Position numbers and translations under genes: made by a program. From a virus, in the IMG/VR virus record IMGVR_UViG_3300042471_000279, positions 1 to 47,643 of that record: a stretch of DNA of 47,643 nt. One strand, given 5' to 3'. The notes beneath the pieces are model-generated. The model was not told the origin of the DNA. It did no database searches and saw only the letters and a list, made by a program, of their open reading frames with translations. Below are positions 37,330-43,160 of this stretch, piece by piece; position 1 is the first letter of the stretch; the number at the start of each line of letters is the position of its first letter.

Positions 37330-37363
37330 ATACTGTAAGTCTAACACGGGGCACTGACATTTT
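37330..37363 (-). promoter_or_regulatory. TGTCAGTG promoter module, copy 4 (minus)
   Basis: Minus: AAAATGTCAGTG, 16 bases from TGTCAG to TAGACT, then TACAGTAT. Confidence 0.55.
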
Positions 37364-37397
37364 GCCCTGTATTTCGGGCGTGTCGGAAATCTTTTTT

Positions 37398-37413
37398 TGT
37401 GAGGATTATCACA
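37398..37413. promoter_or_regulatory. TGTGA-N6-TCACA operator 6
   Basis: TGTGAGGATTATCACA between the two divergent promoters. Confidence 0.6.
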
Positions 37414-37515
37414 AAATCCCCCACCCCCGAGGTCGGGCGTGTCGGGGAGGTCCCTGTCCGAAATGTCCGTTTTGTTCTATAACAAAAATTTATTTTATTT
37501 TATCGGCGTGTCGCC

Positions 37516-37553
37516 TTGATTTTGTCAGTGCTATCGTGTAGAATACGCAGTAT
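37516..37553 (+). promoter_or_regulatory. TGTCAGTG promoter module, copy 1
   Basis: TTGATT (37516-37521), TTTGTCAGTG, TAGAAT at 37539-37544 (17-base spacer from the -35), then ACGCAGTAT. Drives the micro-gene at 37579. Confidence 0.6.
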
Positions 37554-37578
37554 AAGAAATGAACAGAAAGGTTCTAAA

Positions 37579-37686
37579 ATGAGTAAGAAAAATTGTAAGT
37601 TATGTGGTAAGACCACCCATGTATCAAAACGCAACATTATTGCGATTTGTCCAAATTGTGTAGATTCCCTACAAAGTGTGAGGTAA
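37579..37686 (+). CDS. Zinc-ribbon micro-protein
   Basis: 35 residues: CKLCGKTTHVSKRN, then ICPNCVDSL. AGAAAGGTTCTAAA upstream. Two CxxC knuckles at the spacing of a minimal zinc ribbon. Its last codons run into operator 7. Confidence 0.65.
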   Translation: MSKKNCKLCGKTTHVSKRNIIAICPNCVDSLQSVR

Positions 37687-37692
37687 GTCACA
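37677..37692. promoter_or_regulatory. TGTGA-N6-TCACA operator 7
   Basis: TGTGAGGTAAGTCACA, centred about 74 bp before the predicted start of the next transcript. Confidence 0.6.
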
Positions 37693-37726
37693 AAAATAAA
37701 AGGGCGACACGCCCTAAATATCCCCC

Positions 37727-37761
37727 AAAATGTCAGTGGTATCCACTAGAATACGCAGTAT
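37727..37761 (+). promoter_or_regulatory. TGTCAGTG promoter module, copy 2
   Basis: AAAATGTCAGTG, 16 bases from TGTCAG to TAGAAT (37747-37752), then ACGCAGTAT; nearly identical to copy 1 downstream of TAGAAT. Confidence 0.6.
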
Positions 37762-37787
37762 AGAAACTAAAGAAAGGAACAGATAAA

Positions 37788-37892
37788 ATGAAAAAATGTG
37801 AAATCTGTGAACTAGATAGAAAATACACTCAGGTTATGACTTCTGGGCGTGTCGTCTGCTCAGGTTGCTACCTAGAGTATTACGCTTCCTAG
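37788..37892 (+). CDS. Zinc-ribbon micro-protein
   Basis: 34 residues: KKCEICELDRKYTQ and VVCSGCYLEYY. AGAAAGGAACAGATAAA upstream. Same cassette plan as the gene at 37579. Confidence 0.65.
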   Translation: MKKCEICELDRKYTQVMTSGRVVCSGCYLEYYAS

Positions 37893-37908
37893 TGTGATGT
37901 AAATCACA
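37893..37908. promoter_or_regulatory. TGTGA-N6-TCACA operator 8
   Basis: TGTGATGTAAATCACA followed by GGGGCGATACCCC; centred about 65 bp before the next predicted transcript start. Confidence 0.6.
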
Positions 37909-37932
37909 GGGGCGATACCCCACAGACCCCTC

Positions 37933-37966
37933 AAAATGTCAGTGGCAACAGATAGAATTACAGTAT
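37933..37966 (+). promoter_or_regulatory. TGTCAGTG promoter module, copy 3
   Basis: AAAATGTCAGTG, 16 bases from TGTCAG to TAGAAT (37953-37958), then TACAGTAT. Confidence 0.6.
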
Positions 37967-37994
37967 AACAAAAAGAAAGGTTAGGTAGCAAAAA

Positions 37995-38153
37995 ATGCTA
38001 ACACTAAATTACACAGTATCCAAAGAGGATACCATACTTACAACATCAAACATGTTGATGATAAATGAGCGTCAGATAAATGACCTTATGGAAAGCCTAG
38101 TGGCTAACGGATTTACAGTAGAGGCTATGTCAGTAGCCCCTGCTACACTTTAA
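37995..38153 (+). CDS. Small unknown protein
   Basis: 52 residues; MLTLNYTVSKEDTILTTSNM start, helical middle with INERQINDLMESLVANGF. AGAAAGGTTAGGTAGCAAAAA upstream. Unknown function. Confidence 0.6.
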   Translation: MLTLNYTVSKEDTILTTSNMLMINERQINDLMESLVANGFTVEAMSVAPATL

Positions 38154-38173
38154 GAAAGAAAGGATAACTAAAA

Positions 38174-38284
38174 ATGATAAACGCAATAGAAAGAATAAAT
38201 TGTGATGAGTGTTATGGACACGGCGTTATTTTTTACGGCGATGAAGATAACTATGGTGTTGAACCTTGCGAGTGTGTAGCCTAA
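38174..38284 (+). CDS. DnaJ-type zinc micro-protein
   Basis: 36 residues: NCDECYGHGVIFYGDEDNYG then CECVA, the CxxCxGxG knuckle. AGAAAGGATAACTAAAA upstream. Short version of the protein at 35016. Its stop overlaps the next ATG. Confidence 0.6.
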   Translation: MINAIERINCDECYGHGVIFYGDEDNYGVEPCECVA

Positions 38285-38427
38285 TGAATAGCGTTATTTA
38301 TTACTATTATTCGCAAGAACAAAAACTCCGCAAGGCTTGGATTATTAAACACGGAAGTGTTGCGGGGTATGATAAAGCAACCGATACAGAAAAAAGAAAG
38401 GTATTAAATGAAAATAACAATAACTAG
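38284..38427 (+). CDS. Small unknown protein
   Basis: 47 residues, TAATG start; YYYYSQEQKLRKAWIIKHGS, ending in a run of Asn. It overlaps the next gene by 20 bases and carries that gene's AGAAAGG site. Tentative. Confidence 0.5.
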   Translation: MNSVIYYYYSQEQKLRKAWIIKHGSVAGYDKATDTEKRKVLNENNNN

Positions 38428-38590
38428 TATGAACGGAAATACTTTTGAGATGAACTTACCTACTAAGGAAAATGTTTATCACTTTATAAATCTTTATAAG
38501 AAATCATTAAAGAAAAATCAAAGAGTAAAAATTACTTGTGATGTTTTATCTATTGACGGCTATGTTCAAGGAACTGCCCCCGTTAGATAA
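38408..38590 (+). CDS. Small beta-rich protein
   Basis: 60 residues, AGAAAGGTATTAA upstream; ITITSMNGNTFEMNLPTKEN with a basic middle (KKSLKKNQRVKITCD). Last gene before the terminator. Unknown function. Confidence 0.6.
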   Translation: MKITITSMNGNTFEMNLPTKENVYHFINLYKKSLKKNQRVKITCDVLSIDGYVQGTAPVR

Positions 38591-38609
38591 AAAAAATCGG
38601 GAAAAATAA

Positions 38610-38645
38610 TTTGCTCTCATAAATTAGGGAGCAAATTTTTCTTTT
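38610..38645 (+). terminator. Terminator TTTGCTC / GAGCAAA
   Basis: Seven-pair hairpin with a 12-base loop, then TTTTTCTTTT; ends the micro-gene unit. Confidence 0.75.
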
Positions 38646-38710
38646 CATAAATTGGGAAAATTTTTTGCTCGTCATAAATTAGGGGCTTTTTTTGATCTGT
38701 CATAAATAAG
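38617..38710 (+). repeat. Four TCATAAATTAGGG repeats at 27-28 bp intervals
   Basis: TCATAAATTAGGG (38617), TCATAAATTGGG (38645), TCATAAATTAGGGG (38672), TCATAAATAAG (38700). Regular spacing suggests iterons bound on one or two faces of the helix. Confidence 0.65.
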
Positions 38711-38759
38711 CGCCCCCATTTCCCCACTTTAGGGACTTCCTGAGAATTGCCTGAGAAAG

Positions 38760-38825
38760 TTATCCACAGGTAAAGTTATCCACAGGCTAGGTTTATCCAC
38801 AGGGTTATCAACAAGGTTATCCACA
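38760..38825 (+). other. Cluster of five DnaA boxes (origin candidate)
   Basis: TTATCCACA at 38760, 38776, 38793 and 38817 and TTATCAACA at 38805, all in the same direction, 12-17 bp apart. This matches the bacterial DnaA-box consensus and predicts loading of host DnaA. Confidence 0.75.
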
Positions 38826-39100
38826 GGCTAAGGGTTGAGCATAGGTCTAGGGTCTAGGTCTAGGGTCTAAGTGTTAGGGGCTACGGGCTAAGGTCTAGGG
38901 CTAAGGTCTAGGGCTACGGGCTACCAATTAGGGGCAGGGGTTAGGGTCTGCCTATCGGCTAGGCGCTAGGTCTAGGGTCTGCCTATGGGCTAGGCGTTGC
39001 GCTAGGTCTAGGGTCTAGGGGTCTAGGTCTAGGGCTAAGGGTTAGGGGTTGCGACACGCTGAAAGTCTAGGGGTCTGCCTAGTTGCGCCCTGCCTAGATT
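38826..39100 (+). repeat. CTAG-rich G-strand repeat array
   Basis: About 270 bp of degenerate repeats of GGTCTAG, GGGCTAAG and GGGTCTAGG, with roughly 18 CTAG tetranucleotides and many GGG runs on the plus strand. It directly follows the DnaA boxes and holds no gene. Functions could be iteron binding, strand opening, G-quadruplex formation or partition. Confidence 0.7.
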
Positions 39101-39154
39101 TAGGCTTTAATTCTCTCAATGGCAAACCGCCAGACCGACAGAAAGGCAAAAACA

Positions 39155-39541
39155 ATGAACGCAAAAATTACAAGAGCGCAAAACCTAACTTTATGCGCTA
39201 ATTGCTCGGCTATTCTTTCCGCTTCTGATTTCGTTGCGGATACTATCTGCCTAAATTGCTTTATGGTAGAAAATAATCTAACACCTAGAGATTTCTCTAA
39301 AGTGTTAAAGTCTGCTATCGGTTGCGAAAATTGCGGATTTTCAAAATCTGCTTTCGCTTTACAATATGACCACATAGACCACGCTACAAAATATAAGACA
39401 AAGAGCGGAAAGAAAATAAACCCTAGCGATTTATTTTACTCCTGCGCCGTTGCCGTATTCGTTGCCGAAGTCGCAAAGTGTGTTATTCGTTGCGCTAATT
39501 GCCACGCTATCAAGACCGCCAAAGAGAGAGGGTTAGAATAA
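39155..39541 (+). CDS. HNH endonuclease
   Basis: 128 residues from ATG 39155 with AGAAAGG eleven bases upstream. CANCSAIL and CLNCFM near the start, CENCGFSKSAFALQYDHIDH and CVIRCANCHAIKT: a larger relative of the HNH protein at 5327. It directly follows the origin-like array and ends at a strong terminator, so it may be an inserted mobile nuclease at a conserved site. Confidence 0.85.
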   Translation: MNAKITRAQNLTLCANCSAILSASDFVADTICLNCFMVENNLTPRDFSKVLKSAIGCENCGFSKSAFALQYDHIDHATKYKTKSGKKINPSDLFYSCAVAVFVAEVAKCVIRCANCHAIKTAKERGLE

Positions 39542-39555
39542 ACCCAGCGAAAGAA

Positions 39556-39600
39556 TAGCCCGCCGAGAAAATTGGCGGGTTATTTTTTTTTATTTTTTTT
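39556..39600 (+). terminator. Strong intrinsic terminator
   Basis: TAGCCCGCC (39556-39564) / GGCGGGTTA (39574-39582), loop GAGAAAATT, then a long run of T. Confidence 0.9.
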
Positions 39601-39733
39601 ATTAAGGGTGGCGGGTGGGCGCACTAATTTTTTTTATTTTATTTTCAAAATACACACATCATACATCTTAGCAAAATATTCAGATTTTCCCAAAATGAAA
39701 AAATATTCAGATTTTCCAGGGTATAATAGAAAA

Positions 39734-39919
39734 ATGCCTTGCCGCCATGTATATGAATATGTTCATCATGAAACATGCCCTGATTGTGGGCGGTATACCC
39801 ATGAACCTGATAGAGAATTAGATCTAAGACTATTTAAAGAATATTATGCATCTGGTAAAAACAAAGAATATATTTGCCCAGTAGAGGGCGGTACTATAAG
39901 AGGCTGGTGGTCTATATAG
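39734..39919 (+). CDS. Zinc-binding small protein, leaderless
   Basis: 61 residues from ATG 39734; the TATAAT at 39722-39727 is six bases upstream and excludes longer starts. MPCRHVYEYVHHETCPDCGR shows His and Cys at zinc-site spacing, and the end is GGTIRGWWSI. It resembles small zinc proteins of actinophages. Confidence 0.65.
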   Translation: MPCRHVYEYVHHETCPDCGRYTHEPDRELDLRLFKEYYASGKNKEYICPVEGGTIRGWWSI

Positions 39920-39936
39920 ATCTATTTGCCAGAATA

Positions 39937-40032
39937 ATGTATTTCTGGTTTTATGGTTTAGGTCTTACTCTTGGATTTATAACATTGGTTATTATCTGGC
40001 ATTGGATCAAATCCATAATCTACAAAGAGTAA
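39937..40032 (+). CDS. Membrane micro-protein (tentative)
   Basis: 31 residues, almost entirely one hydrophobic helix (LGLTLGFITLVIIWHWI) with a short basic end. No ribosome binding site visible; it follows the zinc-protein gene by 17 bases. Confidence 0.4.
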   Translation: MYFWFYGLGLTLGFITLVIIWHWIKSIIYKE

Positions 40033-40056
40033 TTTTTAAAGCGGTATATAAAAAAT

Positions 40057-40257
40057 CTACCATTTCCCAATAGGACATTTAGCATGTTCCAGAGTAGTTT
40101 TCAATTTCATAAAACATCCACATTTTTTACAGGTATTGGATTTTGGACGGTACATAGGACAAGCCCTACAAATTTCCAAACGGTATTCAGCCAATTCTTC
40201 TGATGATCTAGGTTTATTTGGATTTAATAAATCCCATGGCTTGACATCGTCACTCAT
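40057..40257 (-). CDS. DUF6171-type zinc protein
   Basis: 66 residues. CRACPMYRPKSNTCKKCGCF and HAKCPIGKW fit the DUF6171 phage zinc-ribbon family. Overlaps the upstream gene by 8 bases. Function unknown; the family recurs near tail and hypothetical genes. Confidence 0.8.
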   Translation of the reverse strand: MSDDVKPWDLLNPNKPRSSEELAEYRLEICRACPMYRPKSNTCKKCGCFMKLKTTLEHAKCPIGKW

Positions 40258-40966
40258 TTTTATCTCTTAACCTTTGTACTTGTCTATAAACACCACTGCC
40301 AATAAATTTAGATGCTATATTAAGTTCTCTTTTATGAAAAAAACTTTTATCATCTTCATTCCAGTGTCTTACAGTCAGATCAAGTTTACTATCTCTTTTA
40401 AACGGTATATATAAAGCAAATGGTTCTCCACGTTTAATATCTACTTCCATTCCATTTCCATGATACAGCACCTGCTGATTTATTTGATTGTGTATATCAG
40501 TATCTATAACTCCTGGCAATATAGACCATTTTTGATTAAAGTGATAAAAAAGCGGTAGTTGTAAAACAGACCATCCAGGAGGAGTTATAACTCTCCATGG
40601 GCAAAGTGCTTTAAAAATAAACTGTCCATCAATGCCATTAAAATTTGGTTTTACATGATCTATCATTTGTGAATTTTGATGTACTTCCCACCTATAGGCT
40701 TCAGTAGCATTTAACCATTCCCATGTTTGTAATTCTGGATTATAGCAAATTTTAGAATCAACCCACATAGGAACAATATATCCTTGCGAAAAAAAATCGG
40801 GGAATGAAGGACATTGCCTGACAGTTGGAATCCCATCTTTTGATGGCATTTGCTTAAACCATTCTGGTATATATTTTTTAGCAGGCTTAGGCCTACATTC
40901 CTCTATATCGTCTAATCCTTCGACGGTACTTATAAATTCTATCTTTTCTGATTTTTTAAAAAACAC
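40250..40966 (-). CDS. DUF6065-like protein, paralogue 5
   Basis: 238 residues from GTG 40966. YIPEWFKQM (32-40), TVRQCPSFPDFFSQGYIVP, ITPPGWS (127-133), GVIDTD (152-157) and KRGEPFALYIPFKRD (178-192). The minus-strand TATTAT just before the GTG suggests a near-leaderless transcript. Function unknown. Confidence 0.7.
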   Translation of the reverse strand: MFFKKSEKIEFISTVEGLDDIEECRPKPAKKYIPEWFKQMPSKDGIPTVRQCPSFPDFFSQGYIVPMWVDSKICYNPELQTWEWLNATEAYRWEVHQNSQMIDHVKPNFNGIDGQFIFKALCPWRVITPPGWSVLQLPLFYHFNQKWSILPGVIDTDIHNQINQQVLYHGNGMEVDIKRGEPFALYIPFKRDSKLDLTVRHWNEDDKSFFHKRELNIASKFIGSGVYRQVQRLRDKNE

Positions 40967-41145
40967 TTTTTATAATACTCCAATAATAAATAATTCTATC
41001 TTTATATCCCTATTATAGCCTATACCAGAGATATTGACAACATTCAGGACATGGTGAATGTTTCATTCATACATTGTCTAGGTGTGGTTTAATGTTCTAT
41101 TTTCGGCTTTGTTGTATACCGCCCGAATTTAATCTCAAATAATGA

Positions 41146-41151
41146 TATAAT
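41146..41151 (+). promoter_or_regulatory. Extended -10 (TGaTATAAT), leaderless start at 41159
   Basis: Seven bases between box and ATG. Confidence 0.6.
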
Positions 41152-41158
41152 TTCTCTC

Positions 41159-41386
41159 ATGACTGCACAAGACTGGGCTGGATTTATATTAACACTTATA
41201 TCCATTCTTGGCGCCGTCGGACTTGTCGGAAGGTGGATTGTGAAAAAATACGTTGAGGATATTATGTCCGAATTAAAGCCAAATAGTGGAAGTTCAATGA
41301 AAGATCAAGTAACACGGCTTGAAGATAAAATGGACAAGGTTTTTGATATGATGCTTGAACACCTTGCAGATCATTCTAAGAAATAA
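41159..41386 (+). CDS. DUF2746-like membrane protein
   Basis: 75 residues. N-terminal transmembrane helix (WAGFILTLISILGAVGLVG), then VKKYVEDIMSELKPNSGSSM followed by KDQVTRLEDKMDKV, the pattern of small actinophage DUF2746 proteins, sometimes called holin-like. Helical soluble tail, acidic. It is transcribed alone. Confidence 0.7.
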   Translation: MTAQDWAGFILTLISILGAVGLVGRWIVKKYVEDIMSELKPNSGSSMKDQVTRLEDKMDKVFDMMLEHLADHSKK

Positions 41387-41600
41387 TATTTTTCTCTATA
41401 TATAATATATAAAAGATATCTTGATAGTTAGTATATTCTTTTCTTTTATATATTTCAATTATACACTCTGGTTTTACAGTTTTCAACTCTATACCGTTTT
41501 TTCTTTATAACAATTTGATAACAATTTAGAAATGCTGTCTGGTTTAAAAGTTTTTATACCTTTTGTCCGTTTTTATAATAAAGAAATGTTATAATCAATG
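41387..41600. other. AT-rich noncoding stretch
   Basis: About 210 bp of A/T runs (TATATATAATATATAA and similar) with no frame of interest. It ends with TGtTATAAT at 41590-41595, a promoter pointing at the hairpin described next. Confidence 0.5.
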
Positions 41601-41601
41601 T

Positions 41602-41650
41602 GCTGGCCCGCTAGGTTGCTCTCTACCCACCCCCACTGCTCCTAGCGGGT
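41602..41650 (+). ncRNA. Candidate small RNA or hairpin CCCGCTAGG / CCTAGCGGG
   Basis: A TATAAT at 41590-41595 predicts a start near 41602. The RNA begins with the arm CCCGCTAGG (41607-41615) and closes with CCTAGCGGG (41641-41649) around a 25-nt pyrimidine-rich loop containing ACCCACCCCCAC. TTTCAGCCTTATTTTA follows. Plan resembles the RNA at 5221. A wide-loop terminator is an alternative. Confidence 0.4.
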
Positions 41651-41668
41651 TTCAGCCTTATTTTATGA

Positions 41669-41674
41669 TATAAT
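41669..41674 (+). promoter_or_regulatory. Extended -10 (TGaTATAAT), start at 41683
   Basis: Eight bases between box and ATG; drives the tail module. Confidence 0.6.
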
Positions 41675-41682
41675 CAAACATT

Positions 41683-42090
41683 ATGGCTAACTCTTGCTGC
41701 TCAAATGATATAGAAAAATATGGCGCTAATCCTGCTAACATTCAGTGGCGAGTGGTTCGTGGCGATACCGCAACTTTGACAGTTGACTTTTTAGAACTTG
41801 ATGAGACTACCCCTTTTGACACCTCTAGTTGGACCTATAAGGCCACAGTTTATGATCCCCTAGGTGATGTGCTAGATAACCTTGATGTGACCGCTACAAC
41901 TGGATCTGTTGTGATTACTGCCGATTCGTGTATTACTCAAAATTGGGGTATAGGCTATAAAAATGTTGTTGCAGAATTATCCTTTGATTTATCTGTACAA
42001 ATTGGAAGTAACCCAAATGCTTATATTTGGACACCAGTTATTGGTACAATTAGTGTACTAGGTGATGTAACTCCAGGAGGAAGTTTATGA
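41683..42090 (+). CDS. Tail/baseplate protein with VRGDT domain
   Basis: 135 residues. VVRGDTATLTVDFLELDE and a following beta domain (SWTYKATVYDP) match the N-terminal domain of BppU-like baseplate proteins. Paralogous to the proteins at 42188 and 47102. A Cys cluster at the start (SCCSND) is unusual for a virion protein. First gene of the tail module. Confidence 0.7.
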   Translation: MANSCCSNDIEKYGANPANIQWRVVRGDTATLTVDFLELDETTPFDTSSWTYKATVYDPLGDVLDNLDVTATTGSVVITADSCITQNWGIGYKNVVAELSFDLSVQIGSNPNAYIWTPVIGTISVLGDVTPGGSL

Positions 42091-42188
42091 CAGTTTCGCT
42101 ACCACCCGTAATTAAGGTTGATGATAGCAATGATTTACTTCCGCCGTTAGTTAAAGTTAACGACGAAATATTTAAGGTAGAAGCATAA
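42087..42188 (+). CDS. Micro-protein in the tail module
   Basis: 33 residues (SLPPVIKVDDSNDLLPPLVK), acidic and proline-rich, repeating PPxxKVxD twice. Overlaps both neighbours (ATGA, TAATG). Confidence 0.6.
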   Translation: MTVSLPPVIKVDDSNDLLPPLVKVNDEIFKVEA

Positions 42189-42535
42189 TGGCATTTCCAG
42201 GAACATATAATTTTAATTATTATAAAGGGGATACCAATGAATTTGTTATTCGCCCAAAGACTTCTAATGGTGGAGCATTTGATTTAACTGGCTATACCGC
42301 CAATTTTGTTATTGCATCAAGCCGTGGAGATAATCCAACTTTTAGTGTTGCGGCTCAAACAGTTGTAAATACTGTAAGCGATATTGTCACCTGTACAATA
42401 TTGCCAGCAGTTGGGGCTACTCTTGATGCTGGGACATATGTATACGATGTTGAAATTACTTCTGGACCAACTGTTGTTTTTACTCTTTTAACTGGAACAA
42501 TTACAGTAACAGAGCAAGTCTCAGGCGCTGAATAA
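42188..42535 (+). CDS. Tail/baseplate protein with KGDT domain
   Basis: 115 residues. YYKGDTNEFVIRPK, FDLTGYTANFVIA and a C-terminal strand GTITVTEQ: same beta-domain plan as 41683. Likely baseplate or fibre base component. Confidence 0.7.
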   Translation: MAFPGTYNFNYYKGDTNEFVIRPKTSNGGAFDLTGYTANFVIASSRGDNPTFSVAAQTVVNTVSDIVTCTILPAVGATLDAGTYVYDVEITSGPTVVFTLLTGTITVTEQVSGAE

Positions 42536-43131
42536 TGGTAGATGTATTATTATCTAACGATGATATCACCGTCCTTGGACCCCCAAGTTTAATTGAACTC
42601 CAACTTAACATTGGAGCCCAAGGTACTCGTGGAAACAAATTTTTTGTAGGCTCTGGCGACCCGAATGCTCAAACCTCTGGGGGAGAATTGGGTGGACAAA
42701 CCTTAATTCTTAATGATCTTTATGTAAACGTTTCTCCAAGTGCTACCTACGGATATATTTTTCAATATGTAGCAGAACCTGGTGGAAATACTTGGGTAGA
42801 AGTATTAGATATTAACCCTACTATTTATTCAGAGAATGCTTTAACTACCTTTGAAGATGGAGATGCTCAGATAGTAATACCTGTAGAGGACATTGTTACT
42901 GTTTCTGGTACCCCGCTAACTGCAGAAAATTTTAATGTTAAGTATAGTATTGCATATGAAAATCCAATTGCTTCTTCTATGGAGATTCCCGCTTTGGCTG
43001 GTAGCAATTTAATAATCAACCTACATGCTGTAGAATATGATAGTTCTACTTGGTTACCCCTAGGGGATACTGGAACATATACTAGTGGAGTGCAAGTTAC
43101 AACTCACTTACAAATAACAATAGTCCCTTGA
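42535..43131 (+). CDS. Tail-fibre-type protein
   Basis: 198 residues, beta-rich. LIELQLNIGAQGTRGNKFFV followed by GSGDPNAQTSGG resembles the start of phage fibre proteins with a single collagen-like turn. TAATG coupling to the gene before. Probably trimeric. Confidence 0.7.
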   Translation: MVDVLLSNDDITVLGPPSLIELQLNIGAQGTRGNKFFVGSGDPNAQTSGGELGGQTLILNDLYVNVSPSATYGYIFQYVAEPGGNTWVEVLDINPTIYSENALTTFEDGDAQIVIPVEDIVTVSGTPLTAENFNVKYSIAYENPIASSMEIPALAGSNLIINLHAVEYDSSTWLPLGDTGTYTSGVQVTTHLQITIVP

Positions 43132-43137
43132 TTATGG

Positions 43138-43143
43138 TATAAT
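43138..43143 (+). promoter_or_regulatory. Extended -10 (TGgTATAAT) before 43161
   Basis: Gives a short leader; GGAGAGG follows as ribosome binding site for the ATG at 43161. Confidence 0.5.
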
Positions 43144-43160
43144 TTTGGAGAGGTGACCTA

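Larger units (their letters stand above)
37231..37578. other. Divergent control region
   Basis: 348 bp without a gene between divergent transcription units. Holds a 20-bp direct repeat (37262), a minus TGTCAGTG promoter (37330-37359), operator 6 (37398-37413), three GGCGTGTCG motifs (37376, 37434, 37503), a GGGAGGTCCC hairpin (37443-37452) and a plus TGTCAGTG promoter (37523-37553). Confidence 0.6.

Noticed and set aside
38826-39100. CTAG-rich repeats as CRISPR or as a telomere
   Set aside because: Repeats are degenerate and uneven with no unique spacers; the window is internal to the sequence, so a terminal telomere is not supported. Origin iterons fit better.
39100-39375. Minus-strand frame overlapping the HNH gene at 39155
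   Set aside because: Fully antisense to a protein with clear HNH motifs.
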